A stretch of DNA of 64,000 bases, from positions 1 through 64,000 of the forward strand of contig JADJTX010000020.1 in the NCBI GenBank assembly GCA_016710985.1, in the 5' to 3' direction. The notes under the pieces were generated by a model. That model did no database searches. It saw only the letters and a list, made by a program, of their open reading frames with translations, and was not told the DNA's origin. Made by a program: the position numbers and the translations under genes. Below, piece after piece: positions 49,829 to 59,496 of this stretch. Every line of letters starts with the position of its first letter. The stretch's first letter is position 1. The stretch is from Ignavibacteria bacterium. GTDB taxonomy: Bacteria > Bacteroidota > Ignavibacteria > Tepidaquicellales > Tepidaquicellaceae.

Positions 49829-49978
49829 GAGACTTCCGAAAAACGCTTTCTGTCATCCCCGAATGCTTTTGTCGGGGATCCAATCACTGTGATTTTAAGG
49901 AATACTAAAGTGTTGTTGATTGGATTCCCGCTAGGAGCATGCGGGAATGACAGAACGTGATTGTTTTTCAGAAGTTTC
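49829..49978. repeat. Two-layer inverted repeat ('TGTCATCCCCG ... CGGGAATGACA')
   Basis: Inner arms 'TCTGTCATCCCCGAATGC' with 'GGGGATCCAATCA' and the inverse 'TGATTGGATTCCCGC' with 'GCGGGAATGACAGA'. Outer arms 'GAGACTTCCGAAAAAC' and 'GTTTTTCAGAAGTTTC'. The outer arm is the same as that framing the composite at 57666-57928. It lies in the gene-free stretch 49748-50151 with two repeat half-copies. Confidence 0.85.
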
Positions 49979-49999
49979 AAGTTAGTATAACAATATTAA

Positions 50000-50030
50000 C
50001 TCGTGATCATTCGTGAAAATTCGTGGCAAG
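50000..50030. repeat. Right arm of the CACGAAT family
   Basis: 'CTCGTGATCATTCGTGAAAA' then TTCGTGGCAAG, the near-exact inverse of the left arm at 39991-40019. The partner arm is absent here. Confidence 0.65.
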
Positions 50031-50151
50031 CTTTGCTTTAGTCTGGACGGATGTGTGTATGTACACAAGAAATTCTAAAATTATATTGTAAATATTTTTA
50101 AGAATTAATAATTTATCTTAAACTAATCATACTAAAATAATTTCATTAAAT

Positions 50152-51234
50152 ATGGCTGACAATCAATCCTTTGATCCGAAGAAGGCTGAAGCTTTTGCGG
50201 GTTCATTAATGGACACTTTAAATAAAAGTTCATTATGCTTAATGATATCCATAGGTCACAGATCAGGTTTATTTGATGTAATGAGCATGCTTGACAGATC
50301 AACATCTTCTGAGATCGCAGCAAAGTCAAATCTGAATGAACGCTATGTCAGAGAATGGCTTGGCGCAATGGTTACAGGCGGTGTTATTGATTACTTTCCT
50401 GAAACAAAAACATATCACCTGCCTTCTGAACATGCTGCTTTTCTGATACGCGCTGCAGGTGCTGATAACATTGCAGTCTTTAGTCAGTACATTCCTTTAT
50501 TAGGAGGAGTGGAAGATGATATTCTGAAATGTTTTAAAGAAGGCGGAGGTGTCCCCTATTCAAAGTTCAAACGCTTTCATGAAGTTATGGCGGAAGACAG
50601 CGGTCAGTCTGTTCTGTCAGTACTCGACAGTCATATTCTTTCTGTAATTCCCGGTCTGACAGATAAGCTGAAATCAGGAATAAAGGTGCTCGATGCAGGC
50701 TGCGGCTCAGGGAAGATAATTAACAAGCTCGGCTTAATGTTTCCAAAGTCACATTTTACGGGGATTGATATATCAGAGGAAGTGATTGAAAAAGCAAAGA
50801 AGGAAGCTTCTTCATGCGGTCTGAAAAATACGGAGTTCATCATCAAAGACCTTTCTGATTTTGATCAGACTGCTCCGGATGAGATATATGATCTGATAAC
50901 AACCTTTGATGCCATACACGATCAGGGAAAACCGCTGAATGTCTTGAAAGGAATTTATAAAGCATTGAAAAAAGACGGAGTCTATCTCATGCAGGACATC
51001 AGCGGTACAAGCCATCTTGAAGAAGATATCAATCATCCTATCGGAACATTTCTTTACACGATTTCCTGTATGCACTGCATGACAGTTTCTTTAGCTCAGG
51101 ACGGCGAAGGTCTTGGCGCAATGTGGGGTGAGGAAGTTACGAAAGACTATTTGACTAAAGCAGGGTTCAAAAATATTGTAACAAATAAGCTAGCTCACGA
51201 TATACAGAATAACTGGTATGTAGTGACTAAATAG
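50152..51234 (+). CDS. Class I SAM-dependent methyltransferase with N-terminal winged-helix domain
   Basis: An intact 360-residue protein. Residues 1-100 form a dimerisation/winged-helix region ('LMISIGHRSGLFDVMSMLDR', 'NERYVREWLGAMVTGGVIDY') as in plant-type O-methyltransferases and mycobacterial Rv2258c-like proteins. The Rossmann SAM-binding domain starts at about 175 with motif I 'KVLDAGCGSGKI', then 'FTGIDISEEVIEKAKK' (SAM ribose Asp) and 'YDLITTFDAIHDQGKP'. It ends 'ITNKLAHDIQNNWYVVTK'-like ('AHDIQNNWYVVTK'). The substrate cannot be deduced. It is cytoplasmic, stands alone and is followed by a CACAAAG repeat. Confidence 0.92.
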   Translation: MADNQSFDPKKAEAFAGSLMDTLNKSSLCLMISIGHRSGLFDVMSMLDRSTSSEIAAKSNLNERYVREWLGAMVTGGVIDYFPETKTYHLPSEHAAFLIRAAGADNIAVFSQYIPLLGGVEDDILKCFKEGGGVPYSKFKRFHEVMAEDSGQSVLSVLDSHILSVIPGLTDKLKSGIKVLDAGCGSGKIINKLGLMFPKSHFTGIDISEEVIEKAKKEASSCGLKNTEFIIKDLSDFDQTAPDEIYDLITTFDAIHDQGKPLNVLKGIYKALKKDGVYLMQDISGTSHLEEDINHPIGTFLYTISCMHCMTVSLAQDGEGLGAMWGEEVTKDYLTKAGFKNIVTNKLAHDIQNNWYVVTK

Positions 51235-51256
51235 CAACTCTTGGAAAACTATATTA

Positions 51257-51340
51257 AACCACTAAAACAATAAGACACGAAGGTAAATTGAAAATTGAAT
51301 TTTAAATTAAATCTTTGTGTCTTTGTGACTTAGTGTTAAA
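51257..51340. repeat. CACAAAG-family inverted repeat, short copy
   Basis: 'AAACCACTAAAACAATAAGA' then CACGAAG, AT spacer, and 'TCTTTGTGTCTTTGTGACTT' then AGTGTTAAA. It ends only about 20 bp before the next start codon, so it would lie in the leader of the SH3-like gene. Confidence 0.7.
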
Positions 51341-51359
51341 ATAAATTAAACTTACTTCA

Positions 51360-51713
51360 TTGAATCTCAAAGTTATTAATTCCTACACAACGAAATACAT
51401 TAAACCCATTGTTCTCAGCAAAGGTGATATTGTAAAATTAGGTAAGGAAGAGAAACAGGAAAAATGGCTCGGCTGGATCTGGGCTGAGTCAGATAATAAC
51501 TCAGGATGGATCCCTAAACAAATTGTTAAATCGGAAGACGGGATAACAGGGATCATCACTGAAAATTATACTGCGAAAGAATTGAATGCAAATGCAGATG
51601 ACATTCTCTCAAATATCAGAGAATTGAACGGCTGGCTTTGGGTAAAGAATATTAGATCCGGTGAAGAAGGATGGATACCAAAAGAGAATGTTGAAAGAAT
51701 CATAGAATCATAG
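51360..51713 (+). CDS. Small protein with two SH3-like repeats
   Basis: A 117-residue protein read from a TTG start. Two related halves carry an SH3-like pattern: 'VLSKGDIVKLGKEEKQEKWL', 'NSGWIPKQIVK' and then 'NWY'-type 'NGWLWVKNIRSGEEGWIPKE'. Bacterial SH3-like domains bind peptides or cell-wall fragments, but this protein has no signal peptide and is probably cytoplasmic. The stop lies 11 bp before the acetyltransferase gene start, so the two are likely one transcription unit. Function unknown. Confidence 0.65.
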   Translation: MNLKVINSYTTKYIKPIVLSKGDIVKLGKEEKQEKWLGWIWAESDNNSGWIPKQIVKSEDGITGIITENYTAKELNANADDILSNIRELNGWLWVKNIRSGEEGWIPKENVERIIES

Positions 51714-51724
51714 AACACAGTTAA

Positions 51725-52225
51725 ATGAACCTTCCTCCATACGATGTATTTCCCGTTCTTACTTCTGATAATATTTTATTACGTGAAATCCTGACGGCGG
51801 ACATTAATGATATTTTTGAAATATCATATTACGATTCAAAGCAGGCTTCAGGTGCTGAGGAAGCTCTTGTAATGCTTAGTAAAATTGACAGGAATTACAG
51901 GGATGGTAATTCAATACATTGGGGTATTGCCGACAAAGAGAGCAACGTCATAATGGGAACCTGCGGATATTACAGAGGATTCAAAAACAAAGCCGGTGAA
52001 CTTGGATGTGTATTGAGATCGCAGTTCAGAGGCAAAGGAATAATGACATCCGCGATGAGGTCAGCAATTGCATTTGGCTTTAATGAGATGTTACTCGAAC
52101 GCGTGTTTGCAATTACAGGTAAAGATAATTTCAAAGCAATAAAATTAATGGAGAGACTTGAGTTTAAAAAGAAATCAGAGCCTGATGATACTAACGTTGA
52201 ATATGAAATACTCGCAAAGAAATAA
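51725..52225 (+). CDS. GNAT family N-acetyltransferase (RimJ/RimL type)
   Basis: A 166-residue acetyltransferase. It starts 'MNLPPYDVFPVLTSDNILLR', has 'SIHWGIADKESNVIMGTCGY', the acetyl-CoA loop 'LRSQFRGKGIMTSAMRSAIA', and 'AITGKDNFKAIKLMERLEFK'. It follows the SH3-like gene by 11 bp. Substrate unknown. This is the fifth GNAT gene in the window. Confidence 0.92.
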   Translation: MNLPPYDVFPVLTSDNILLREILTADINDIFEISYYDSKQASGAEEALVMLSKIDRNYRDGNSIHWGIADKESNVIMGTCGYYRGFKNKAGELGCVLRSQFRGKGIMTSAMRSAIAFGFNEMLLERVFAITGKDNFKAIKLMERLEFKKKSEPDDTNVEYEILAKK

Positions 52226-52333
52226 TTGATTTAATCATCCATTCATTCTTTCCTTTTACAAAATGTTACAGCAACTAATTTTATATAGTACTATTTTTGC
52301 AATGTAATGGAAAGTATTACAAAACAAAAAATT

Positions 52334-52501
52334 ACCACAGAGAGACAGAGAGCTCAGAGGTTCACAGAGCAATCTTTATTTAGTTCAGCTTTACTTCTAC
52401 TACAATCAAACAAATTTTGTATATCTTTAACTTTTAATAAATAAACCTGCTGATTGAAATATAATCTCTGTGCAGCTCTGTGCTCTCTGTGCCTCTGTGG
52501 T
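52334..52501. repeat. CACAGAG-family inverted repeat, copy at 52.3 kb
   Basis: Left arm 'ACCACAGAGAGACAGAGAGC' with 'TCAGAGGTTCACAGAG', AT spacer, right arm 'CTCTGTGCAGCTCTGTG' with 'CTCTCTGTGCCTCTGTGGT'. It fills the gap 52226-52602 between the acetyltransferase and a secreted gene. Confidence 0.85.
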
Positions 52502-52602
52502 GAAAGGTCTTCAGAAAAACATGTATAGCTTGAAACTACCTTTAATTTAAACTAATTTTGAATTATAAATTTAACAGTTTTCCCAAATCTAATAATACTT
52601 AT

Positions 52603-54600
52603 ATGAATAATTTTTCAGAATTCCCCTGCTTATTTTGTACTTCTAATTTGTTTTACTCAATCAAAAGCTCAATGGTCTCAGGTTTCAACAGGATTAAACG
52701 GAGGCGATGTAAAATGTATTACTGTCGCAGACACATATAACTTTTATGTAGGAACTAATCAATACGGAATTTACAAAACAACTAATTTTGGGATCTCCTG
52801 GACTCAGACTTCACTGAATAACAGAACTGTTTATTCCATCTCATTCAATAACAATTATCTGTATGCCGGGACAAACTTATACGGACTGTATATTTCACAG
52901 GACAACGGTACAAGCTGGACACAAACCTCTTTAAGCAGTCAGATCGTTTATGCAACTGCTTTTTACGCAAATAGTATTTTAGCGGGTACGAATGAAGGAG
53001 TATACATCTCAACAAACAACGGGGCTAACTGGACACAGACTTCTTTAAACAACAGGGAGGTATTTTCATTGACAAAAAAAGGAGGTAACCTCTTTGCCGG
53101 AACATCTTCTTTCGGAGTTTACATTTCAACCAACGGCGGAGCTAACTGGACGCAAACTTCATTAAACAACAGAGATATTTTATCCATGTCTTCAGTCAGC
53201 AACTATATTTATGCAGGTACAAATGGTAACGGAGTTTACTATTCATCCAATGACGGTCAAAGCTGGGTACAATCGTCTCTTAGCAGTAGTGTGTAGTAAA
53301 TTCACTGACTATAAGCGGAGTAATTACTTTTGCAAGTACGGATGCCGGACTTTATATAGCTGATGTAAACAGTAGTAATTTTAATTCTTTTGGACTATCA
53401 GGTCAAAATATTAAATGTTTCAATACAAACGGAGTTGAATACGTTGCCGGTTTGCAAACAGGATTATTAAGATCTACTGATGGTGGCAGCACGTGGGGTC
53501 AAAGTGAATTACATAATGTTTCTTCATATTGTCTTATAAATAACGGTACGAACATTTTTACAGGAACAGGCGGCTACGGGGTTTATAAAAGTTCAAACAA
53601 CGGACTGAACTGGACGCAGACTTCATTAAATACTTATAATATTCCTTCCTTAGCTTACAACGGAAACACTATATATGCAGGTTCTGATAACGGAGTTTAT
53701 AAATCTTCCGACAACGGACTGAACTGGATCTTGACACCATTGAATAACGAGATAATATTTTCATTCGCAGTTAACGGTGAGAATGTTTATGCAGGCGGAG
53801 GTTACGGATTTCTATCATCTACAAACGGCGGACTTAACTGGACTCAGACAGCTTTTAATGAAATTGGACTTTCACTCGCGTTAAAAGGCAATGATGTATA
53901 CATAGGAACTTACAACGGAATATTTCTATCTATAAATAATGAAGCTACCTGGACAGCTACTTCATTAAACAATGAATCTGTAAGATCACTTGCAATCAGC
54001 GGCAATACAATTGCAGCCGGCACAGATTTTAACGGAGTGTTCATTTCAACCAACAGCGGGAACACCTGGACTCAGACTTCATTGAATGATAAGGATATTT
54101 ATTCAATTGTGATAAATAATAATGTGATCTATGCAGGAACTTATGAAAACGGAATTTATCTTTCCTCCGATAACGGACAAACCTGGCTACAAAAGAATCA
54201 GGGACTGGGACCGGCGTCAGTTTACGGATTACTTATCTCGGATGCATTTATTTATTCAGGAGTTGAAGCAAACTCCGTCTGGAAAAGGAGTATCTCTGAG
54301 ATCATAGGAATACAACAGATCAGCAGCATTGTCCCCCAAACATTTATGCTGAAACAGAATTATCCGAATCCATTCAATCCAAATACGAATTTGGAATTTG
54401 GGATTTCGAAATTGGGATTTGTTTCTTTGAAAGTTTATGATATGCTTGGTATGGAAATAAAAACATTGTTAAATACAAATCTATCTCCCGGACAATACAA
54501 ATATCAGTTTGATGGTTCGGGTCTATCAAGCGGTGTTTACTTTTATAAACTTGAAACATCAGGATTTAATGAAGTAAAGAAAATGACTCTTTTAAAATAA
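52603..54600 (+). CDS. Secreted propeller protein (YCF48/BNR-like repeats) with T9SS sorting domain, frameshifted
   Basis: The signal-peptide region from the ATG at 52603 needs one or two indels ('RIPLLILYF', 'ICFTQSKAQWSQ'). Repeats of about 40 residues follow: 'YAGTNLYGLYISQDNGTSW', 'ISTNNGANWTQTSLNNREVF', 'AGTNGNGVYYSSNDGQSWVQ'. A stop at 53296 is bypassed by a one-base shift, and the frame runs open from about 53300 to the end. The T9SS domain is 'LKQNYPNPFNPNTNLEFGIS', 'KVYDMLGMEIKTLL', 'SSGVYFYKLETSGF', 'MTLLK'. Joined length is about 660 residues. Open pieces are 53069-53296 and 53452-54600. Likely surface-exposed or released; ligand unknown. Confidence 0.85.
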
Positions 54601-54615
54601 TTCTTAAACAATTTA

Positions 54616-55818
54616 ATGATCATGAAAAAAATAATTTTTACTATATTAATTTTAACAGCTTTTATTTCAACTGCCGAATCGCAATTAGTTCAAAGCAACT
54701 TTCAGGGAGTTACTGTTCCTCAAAACATTTGTTCCGGTGGAAGTACAAGACTTCCTTATGTTTTCAGAGCAACAGTAACAGGACTTGAAGCAAATTCAAA
54801 ATACAGATATTATACAAACGCCTGCAGATATACTGATTTCGGTGGAACAAACTCAGGCGCGGGAAATCCTATTTTCATTAATGGAACAAACTTTAGATAT
54901 TCAACTGCAACAGGATTATCTACTGCAGGAGGATATGATTCAATCGTTACTGATGCTTCAGGAAATTATACCGGCTGGTTCGGATTTGTTAATACCGGTA
55001 ATGCAAGGTTTACAGCGGGTAATTATGTTTATCCGTCAATTACAATGGACAGTGTTGGTAACGGTTCAACTAAATACAGATTCGCACTTAATGACTCTAT
55101 ATTAGTTCTGGGATTTTCTGATTCTGCAAGCGCAACTTCAGGAACCGGACTATACGGAATATCACTTGCCACGCCGAAGAATATCATAACTACTTATGAC
55201 AATGTGAACGGTACAGGTCGTCCTCTTTCAATGGTTTTTGTTGAAAGTGACGGCATAGACACAACTGTAATGACATCATTAGTTCAATATTACAAAGACA
55301 GTGTTGATTCGCGGAACGGAAGATTCGGAACAGTCATTCCGAATGTGCTGGCTAACGGCGTTAGAAGGATCAATGTACTCAGACTTAGTGACGCAACGAT
55401 AGCAAGCTTTCAGACCGATGCAGACGGGATCTGGCCAAGCGGAACTAATACAGTAAATCCCAACGGAGGAGCTGTCAATCCTTTAAGACTGGGCAATCAG
55501 GATATTCTTCTGATCATTAAAAATGAAAACATCATTCCGGAAAATTTCTCACTTGAACAGAATTATCCGAATCCATTTAACCCCTCAACAACCATTAATT
55601 TTTTAATTCCTGAAGGCGGAAATGTAGATCTGAAATTATATGATGTATTAGGTAAAGAAGTACAAACTTTAGTAAAGGGATTTTATAACTCCGGTTCATA
55701 TAATGTAAACTTTAACGGCAGCAGTCTGCAGTCCGGTGTTTACATTTATGCACTCAGCTTTAGAGGTGAAAAGGGATTGTCATTCAGTGACAGGAAGAAG
55801 CTTGTTCTGATTAAATAG
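54616..55818 (+). CDS. Secreted protein of unknown function with T9SS sorting domain
   Basis: An intact 400-residue protein with a signal peptide ('MIMKKIIFTILILTAFISTA', ESQ). The mature part starts 'VTVPQNICSGGSTRLPYVFR' and 'VTGLEANSKYRYYTNACRYT'; it reads as one or two beta domains ('YVYPSITMDSVGNGSTKYRF', 'LYGISLATPKNIITTYDN'). No catalytic motif is recognised. The C-terminal T9SS domain is complete ('LEQNYPNPFNPSTTI', 'LYDVLGKEVQTLV', 'QSGVYIYALSF', 'KKLVLIK'). It follows the propeller gene by 15 bp and is probably co-transcribed with it. A terminator follows. Confidence 0.9.
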   Translation: MIMKKIIFTILILTAFISTAESQLVQSNFQGVTVPQNICSGGSTRLPYVFRATVTGLEANSKYRYYTNACRYTDFGGTNSGAGNPIFINGTNFRYSTATGLSTAGGYDSIVTDASGNYTGWFGFVNTGNARFTAGNYVYPSITMDSVGNGSTKYRFALNDSILVLGFSDSASATSGTGLYGISLATPKNIITTYDNVNGTGRPLSMVFVESDGIDTTVMTSLVQYYKDSVDSRNGRFGTVIPNVLANGVRRINVLRLSDATIASFQTDADGIWPSGTNTVNPNGGAVNPLRLGNQDILLIIKNENIIPENFSLEQNYPNPFNPSTTINFLIPEGGNVDLKLYDVLGKEVQTLVKGFYNSGSYNVNFNGSSLQSGVYIYALSFRGEKGLSFSDRKKLVLIK

Positions 55819-55839
55819 TTTGTTATTTATGTTGTATGA

Positions 55840-55874
55840 AAGGTTACAGATAAATTATCTGTAACCTTTTTTTA
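55840..55874 (+). terminator. Rho-independent terminator
   Basis: The stem AAGGTTACAGA / TCTGTAACCTT with a short AT loop is followed by seven T. It is 21 bp after the stop of the 400-residue secreted protein and closes a two-gene unit. Confidence 0.9.
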
Positions 55875-55932
55875 TAACAAATGACCTTTTTCCCGTTGTT
55901 GGTGTTCCAAAAAGTTTGCATATTTTCCGTCC

Positions 55933-55998
55933 CCGCTGTGTCTCCCGCACTTGCTTAAACAAAAATTTACGAAGACTTTTGTTGCGGGGACACAGCGG
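55933..55998. repeat. Layered hairpin element
   Basis: Outer arms CCGCTGTGTCTCCCGC / GCGGGGACACAGCGG and inner arms AACAAAA / TTTTGTT. It lies in the gene-free stretch 55875-56381, which otherwise holds the element at 56223-56284 and the next promoter. The short frames on both strands across this stretch show no protein-like features. Confidence 0.75.
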
Positions 55999-56222
55999 AG
56001 AGAATATCTGTGTAATGGTATAGTCTGCAATTTGCTTTTTCTCCCAAATCATAAAATCTCGCACTGGAATACTTGTAGTCAAGATAATCATCTGCTAATT
56101 TTCATTTCCCTGATACTGGATTCTTGTGAATATAATTTAGCTTTTGTCGAATGGACTTCTCAGTTAGCACTTCTTTACAATCCAATGAATCTTCAAACAC
56201 TTCATGCTTTTATTCGTCGTCT

Positions 56223-56284
56223 CCGCAGAGTCTCTCCCTATCTACATTTCAATGATGGACAATTTCACTGGGAGGACTCTGCGC
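56223..56284. repeat. Hairpin-ended short element, copy 2
   Basis: Arms CCGCAGAGTCTCTCCC / GGGAGGACTCTGCG enclose 'TATCTACATTTCAATGATGG' and a few more bases. It shares its core and arms with 1464-1530; here the arms are longer and better matched. Confidence 0.75.
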
Positions 56285-56381
56285 TTTGTTTTTGAAATAG
56301 GTTATTGTTAATTGAAAATGAAAAAGTTAATTTTAAATACGATCAAATATAAAGACTATTAAAAAATCTAATCCAACAACA

Positions 56382-57617
56382 ATGAAAAATGCATACAAAC
56401 TGTTTCTTGTATTCTCCCTTTTGTTTCTATCAAATAATCCGTCTTCTGCACAAAGCATTCTCCCAAAGTTTGTAATGAGAGTGGTGAACATTCAGACAAC
56501 AAATCCGGGTGGTACAGGCGGGCACGACAGTATAATGAAATTTGAAGTATATCTACAGCAGATCAACCAGGGTGAACCGGATGTAATGGACTTTGAATAC
56601 GGAGCGGGACAATTCGCATGGTATTACAATAAGGGAATTCAGTCTGCCGGGTCTGATTTGGTTTTTGGTTTATTTCAGGACGAATGCGAATTACCTCCCG
56701 TACTCAGACCTCCGACTTTTCAGGTTGATTCACTTAACGGACATCTTAAAATGTCAGGTAATTCATTACTTCATAATACAACAAATTTCTTCATATCAGG
56801 AACCTTTCCCGGAACTAAAATTTTAACGGCAAAATTAAGAACTTCTGCAAACGCTTTCCCGCTTGTACCGTTGAATTTAAGATTTAAGCTGGATGGACCT
56901 TTTAATACATTTCTAATTTGTTTCCTGCCTTATACAAGAGACAGTGTGTTATTTCCAAATCAGGGTTTGGCAGCTTTGACCGATACACTTAATTTTCCCG
57001 GTCCAACGCCTGTTTATACTGTAGAAAGCGGAGGTTTCGTGCTCCCGGTAGAGCTGTCAGCTTTCAAATCAGATGTTAATAAAAACAATGTAACATTGGA
57101 CTGGATAACATCCGGTGAAATAAACAATCAGGGATTTGATATTGAAAGATCATTATCAAATTCAAATGAATGGATCAAAGCCGGATCCATTGATGGGAAA
57201 GGAAATTCGGCGACACCTGAGAGTTATAGTTTCACAGAGAGACTGAATACAGGTCATTATAACTACAGGTTAAAGCAAAGGGATTTCAATGGAAGCGTAA
57301 ACTATTTTGATCTTAGAAGTGAAGTAGTAGTCGGAGTTCCTTCTGTTTACACTCTTTCTCAGAATTATCCCAATCCTTTCAATCCTGAAACAAAAATAGA
57401 TTTCGAATTACCTTATGACAGTAAAGTTACAATACTTTTGTATGACATCTCCGGAAGAGAAGTTAAAAAAATAGTCAACGATTTCAGAACAGCAGGATAC
57501 CATACTGTTCAATTAAATGCATTTGATTTATCGAGTGGTATGTACTTTTATAGAATTTCTGCTGAAGGGACCAGCCAGAACTTTGCAGCTGTTAAGAAAA
57601 TGATCTTGATCAAATAA
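56382..57617 (+). CDS. Secreted protein with FN3-like region and T9SS sorting domain
   Basis: An intact 411-residue protein. The signal peptide is 'KLFLVFSLLFLSNNPSSAQ'. The N-terminal ~215 residues ('LPKFVMRVVNIQTTNPGGTG', 'FEVYLQQINQGEPDVMDFEY') look like a cohesin- or carbohydrate-binding-type beta sandwich, without clear assignment. Then comes an FN3-like segment 'LPVELSAFKSDVNKNNVTLD' with 'NNQGFDIERS' and 'YNYRLKQRDFNGS', which is common just before T9SS domains and also present at 800-1130. The T9SS domain 'LSQNYPNPFNPETKI' ends at 'MILIK'. Surface-exposed or released; function unknown. Confidence 0.9.
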   Translation: MKNAYKLFLVFSLLFLSNNPSSAQSILPKFVMRVVNIQTTNPGGTGGHDSIMKFEVYLQQINQGEPDVMDFEYGAGQFAWYYNKGIQSAGSDLVFGLFQDECELPPVLRPPTFQVDSLNGHLKMSGNSLLHNTTNFFISGTFPGTKILTAKLRTSANAFPLVPLNLRFKLDGPFNTFLICFLPYTRDSVLFPNQGLAALTDTLNFPGPTPVYTVESGGFVLPVELSAFKSDVNKNNVTLDWITSGEINNQGFDIERSLSNSNEWIKAGSIDGKGNSATPESYSFTERLNTGHYNYRLKQRDFNGSVNYFDLRSEVVVGVPSVYTLSQNYPNPFNPETKIDFELPYDSKVTILLYDISGREVKKIVNDFRTAGYHTVQLNAFDLSSGMYFYRISAEGTSQNFAAVKKMILIK

Positions 57618-57621
57618 TAAA

Positions 57622-57654
57622 AAAAGCAGAGACGTAAAATCCTGCGTCTCTGCT
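57622..57654 (+). terminator. Stem-loop terminator candidate
   Basis: The stem AAAGCAGAGACG / CGTCTCTGCTTT with a 10-base loop starts a few bases after the stop at 57617. The downstream T tract is weak (TTTCGCATA), but the upstream A run would make it work better on the minus strand. Confidence 0.6.
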
Positions 57655-57665
57655 TTCGCATATAT

Positions 57666-57928
57666 TAATTAGAAACTTCTGAAAAACAATGGTCATCCCG
57701 AAAGCTGAGTCTTCTTAAAACATTTTACCGCAGAGGCACAGAGAGCGCAGAGTTACACAGAGATTTTTTTCTATCTGAGATTATTGAACATTGAAAATAT
57801 TCATCATTTTTTCAATTATATAAAAAATTAGAAATACATTCACTTAAGATTTCTCTGTGAAACTCTGTGTTCTCTGCGTCTCTGTGGTATTTTTGTTGTA
57901 TAATTAGTTTTTCAGAAGTCTCTAATTA
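57666..57928. repeat. Nested composite of three inverted-repeat families
   Basis: Outer arms AGAAACTTCTGAAAAAC (57671) and GTTTTTCAGAAGTCTCT (57907) match over about 22 bases with one difference. Inside is a fragment 'GGTCATCCCGAAAGC' of the 49.8-kb element, then a complete CACAGAG-family element (57727-57888: 'ACCGCAGAGGCACAGAGAGC' to 'CGTCTCTGTGGT'). The outer arm is the one that also frames 49829-49978. The composite ends 8 bp before the stop codon of the next gene. Confidence 0.8.
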
Positions 57929-57935
57929 TAAAAAT

Positions 57936-59483
57936 TTACTTCATCAGCATCATTTTCATTGTCTTGTTAAAGTCAGCAGTGATCAGCTTATAAAAATAAA
58001 CTCCCGAAGAAACATTGACTCCCCTCTCATCTTTTCCATTCCATTCAATATTATAGGAACCGGCGGTCTTGTTCGAATTATCTACAAGAGTCGGACTTCA
58101 TTTCCCTAATACATCATAAACTTTCAAAGAAACAGAAGAAGATATTGGTAAATTATATTGAATAATTGTTGAAGGGTTAAAAGGATTCGGATAGTTTTGT
58201 GAAAGTTCGAAATCCTTCGGAATTCCGGTTTCATTATTTCCTTCATCATCAAGATTAGCTAAACCCGGATAATTATGTCCATATCTTAAAGCCCTTACGA
58301 TTTGCCCGCCGGGTGAGAAATTCCAGACAACTGTACCTGAAGGAGTTACTTCAAACAAAGTACCTGTTTCTGACTGTGCAATTAAAGTATTTCCATTAGG
58401 CAGTCTTTGATTTCCTCCGAGATGATCTGAATAAAATCCGGATGAACTGTAGCTCCATGCCGGTGAAGAAGGAGCGAAAGGAATACCCGGTGTGTATGAA
58501 TAGTTTCCATAATTATCCGAAGGCAGGATTAATTCAACAATCATTGATGAGTAGGTACCCCTTCTGTTATTGAATGCCATGATGTTACCGCCGCCCGGAA
58601 CACTATCCGGTATCCAGACAGCATTATGAACTACATCAAAAACCTGAGGACCGGTTACTCTGTAATTTGCAGGTCGGCCCCATCTGTATAAAATATCACC
58701 TCCTTTACCGCTGTTACCACCTGTATGAGCTGCAGCTTCTTCTGTTGTTGTGCTATGATCAATGATATAGACTTCATCAAGCTTATGTGAAGAGAAAACA
58801 ATCTGATCAAGACGCTCATTATAGCTGATCCCATTTATATGCATCCAGTCTCCCGTACCTGCGCTCTCTAAGTTTAAATCTATTAGTTCCGGATGATCTG
58901 CTATAACACCGTAGTTTGATTTTGCCGGATCATGATCCTGTATCAGGTGATCCCATGCATGCCATTTCCAGACTATATTTCCTCCGGTTGAACCGGACGG
59001 TTGAACTTCAATAATATGATCAGGCCAGATAACTGCGCTGTGATTTAATCCGGCATCTATTGCCTGCGCAGCGGTTTTTACTTCCCAGGCTATGAGCAAA
59101 ACATTTCCGTTAGGCATAGGGCAAATGTCATGATGATTCCTGATTAAATTACTGCTGTATGTATATTCCCACATCAGGATTCCTTCCCATGAATATTTCT
59201 GAACAATACCTGCAGCTGCACCTCCGTTGATATTTGAGTTTGATGAAACTGCAGGGCGCATTAGATCTCCATTATACAATAAATACACAGAATACCCTCC
59301 GCTTCTTGTATGCGTCCAGAATTTTACAACATCGTTGTTTAAATTTATTAAGTTAGTTCTTGCAGATCCTGAAGTGTATAGTGTATATCCCGGATATTAC
59401 TGAGCACGAACTAAATTTATCACTGTTGGAATAACAAAAATAAAGATTAATACCAACACGGATAATAATTTATTTTTTTTCAT
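57936..59483 (-). pseudogene. Arylsulfotransferase-like secreted protein with T9SS domain, copy 1, damaged
   Basis: The signal peptide 'MKKNKLLSVLVLIFIFVIPT' starts at 59483, followed by an in-frame TAA (59397-59399) at the place where the paralog has Ala after 'AQ'. The body is open from 59288 to 58098: 'HHDICPMPNGNVLLIAWEVK', 'AVIWPDHIIEVQPSG', 'DWMHINGISYNERLDQIVFS', 'EVYIIDHSTTTEEAA', as in arylsulfotransferase (ASST) propellers that carry catalytic His in such segments. A stop at 58098 and compensating indels interrupt the T9SS domain; the end 'SSGVYFYKLITADFNKTMKM' follows to 57936. It is a tandem duplicate of 59569-61116. ASST proteins move sulfate between phenols; that activity is not proven here. 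Confidence 0.82.
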
Positions 59484-59496
59484 TTTGAACTCAACA

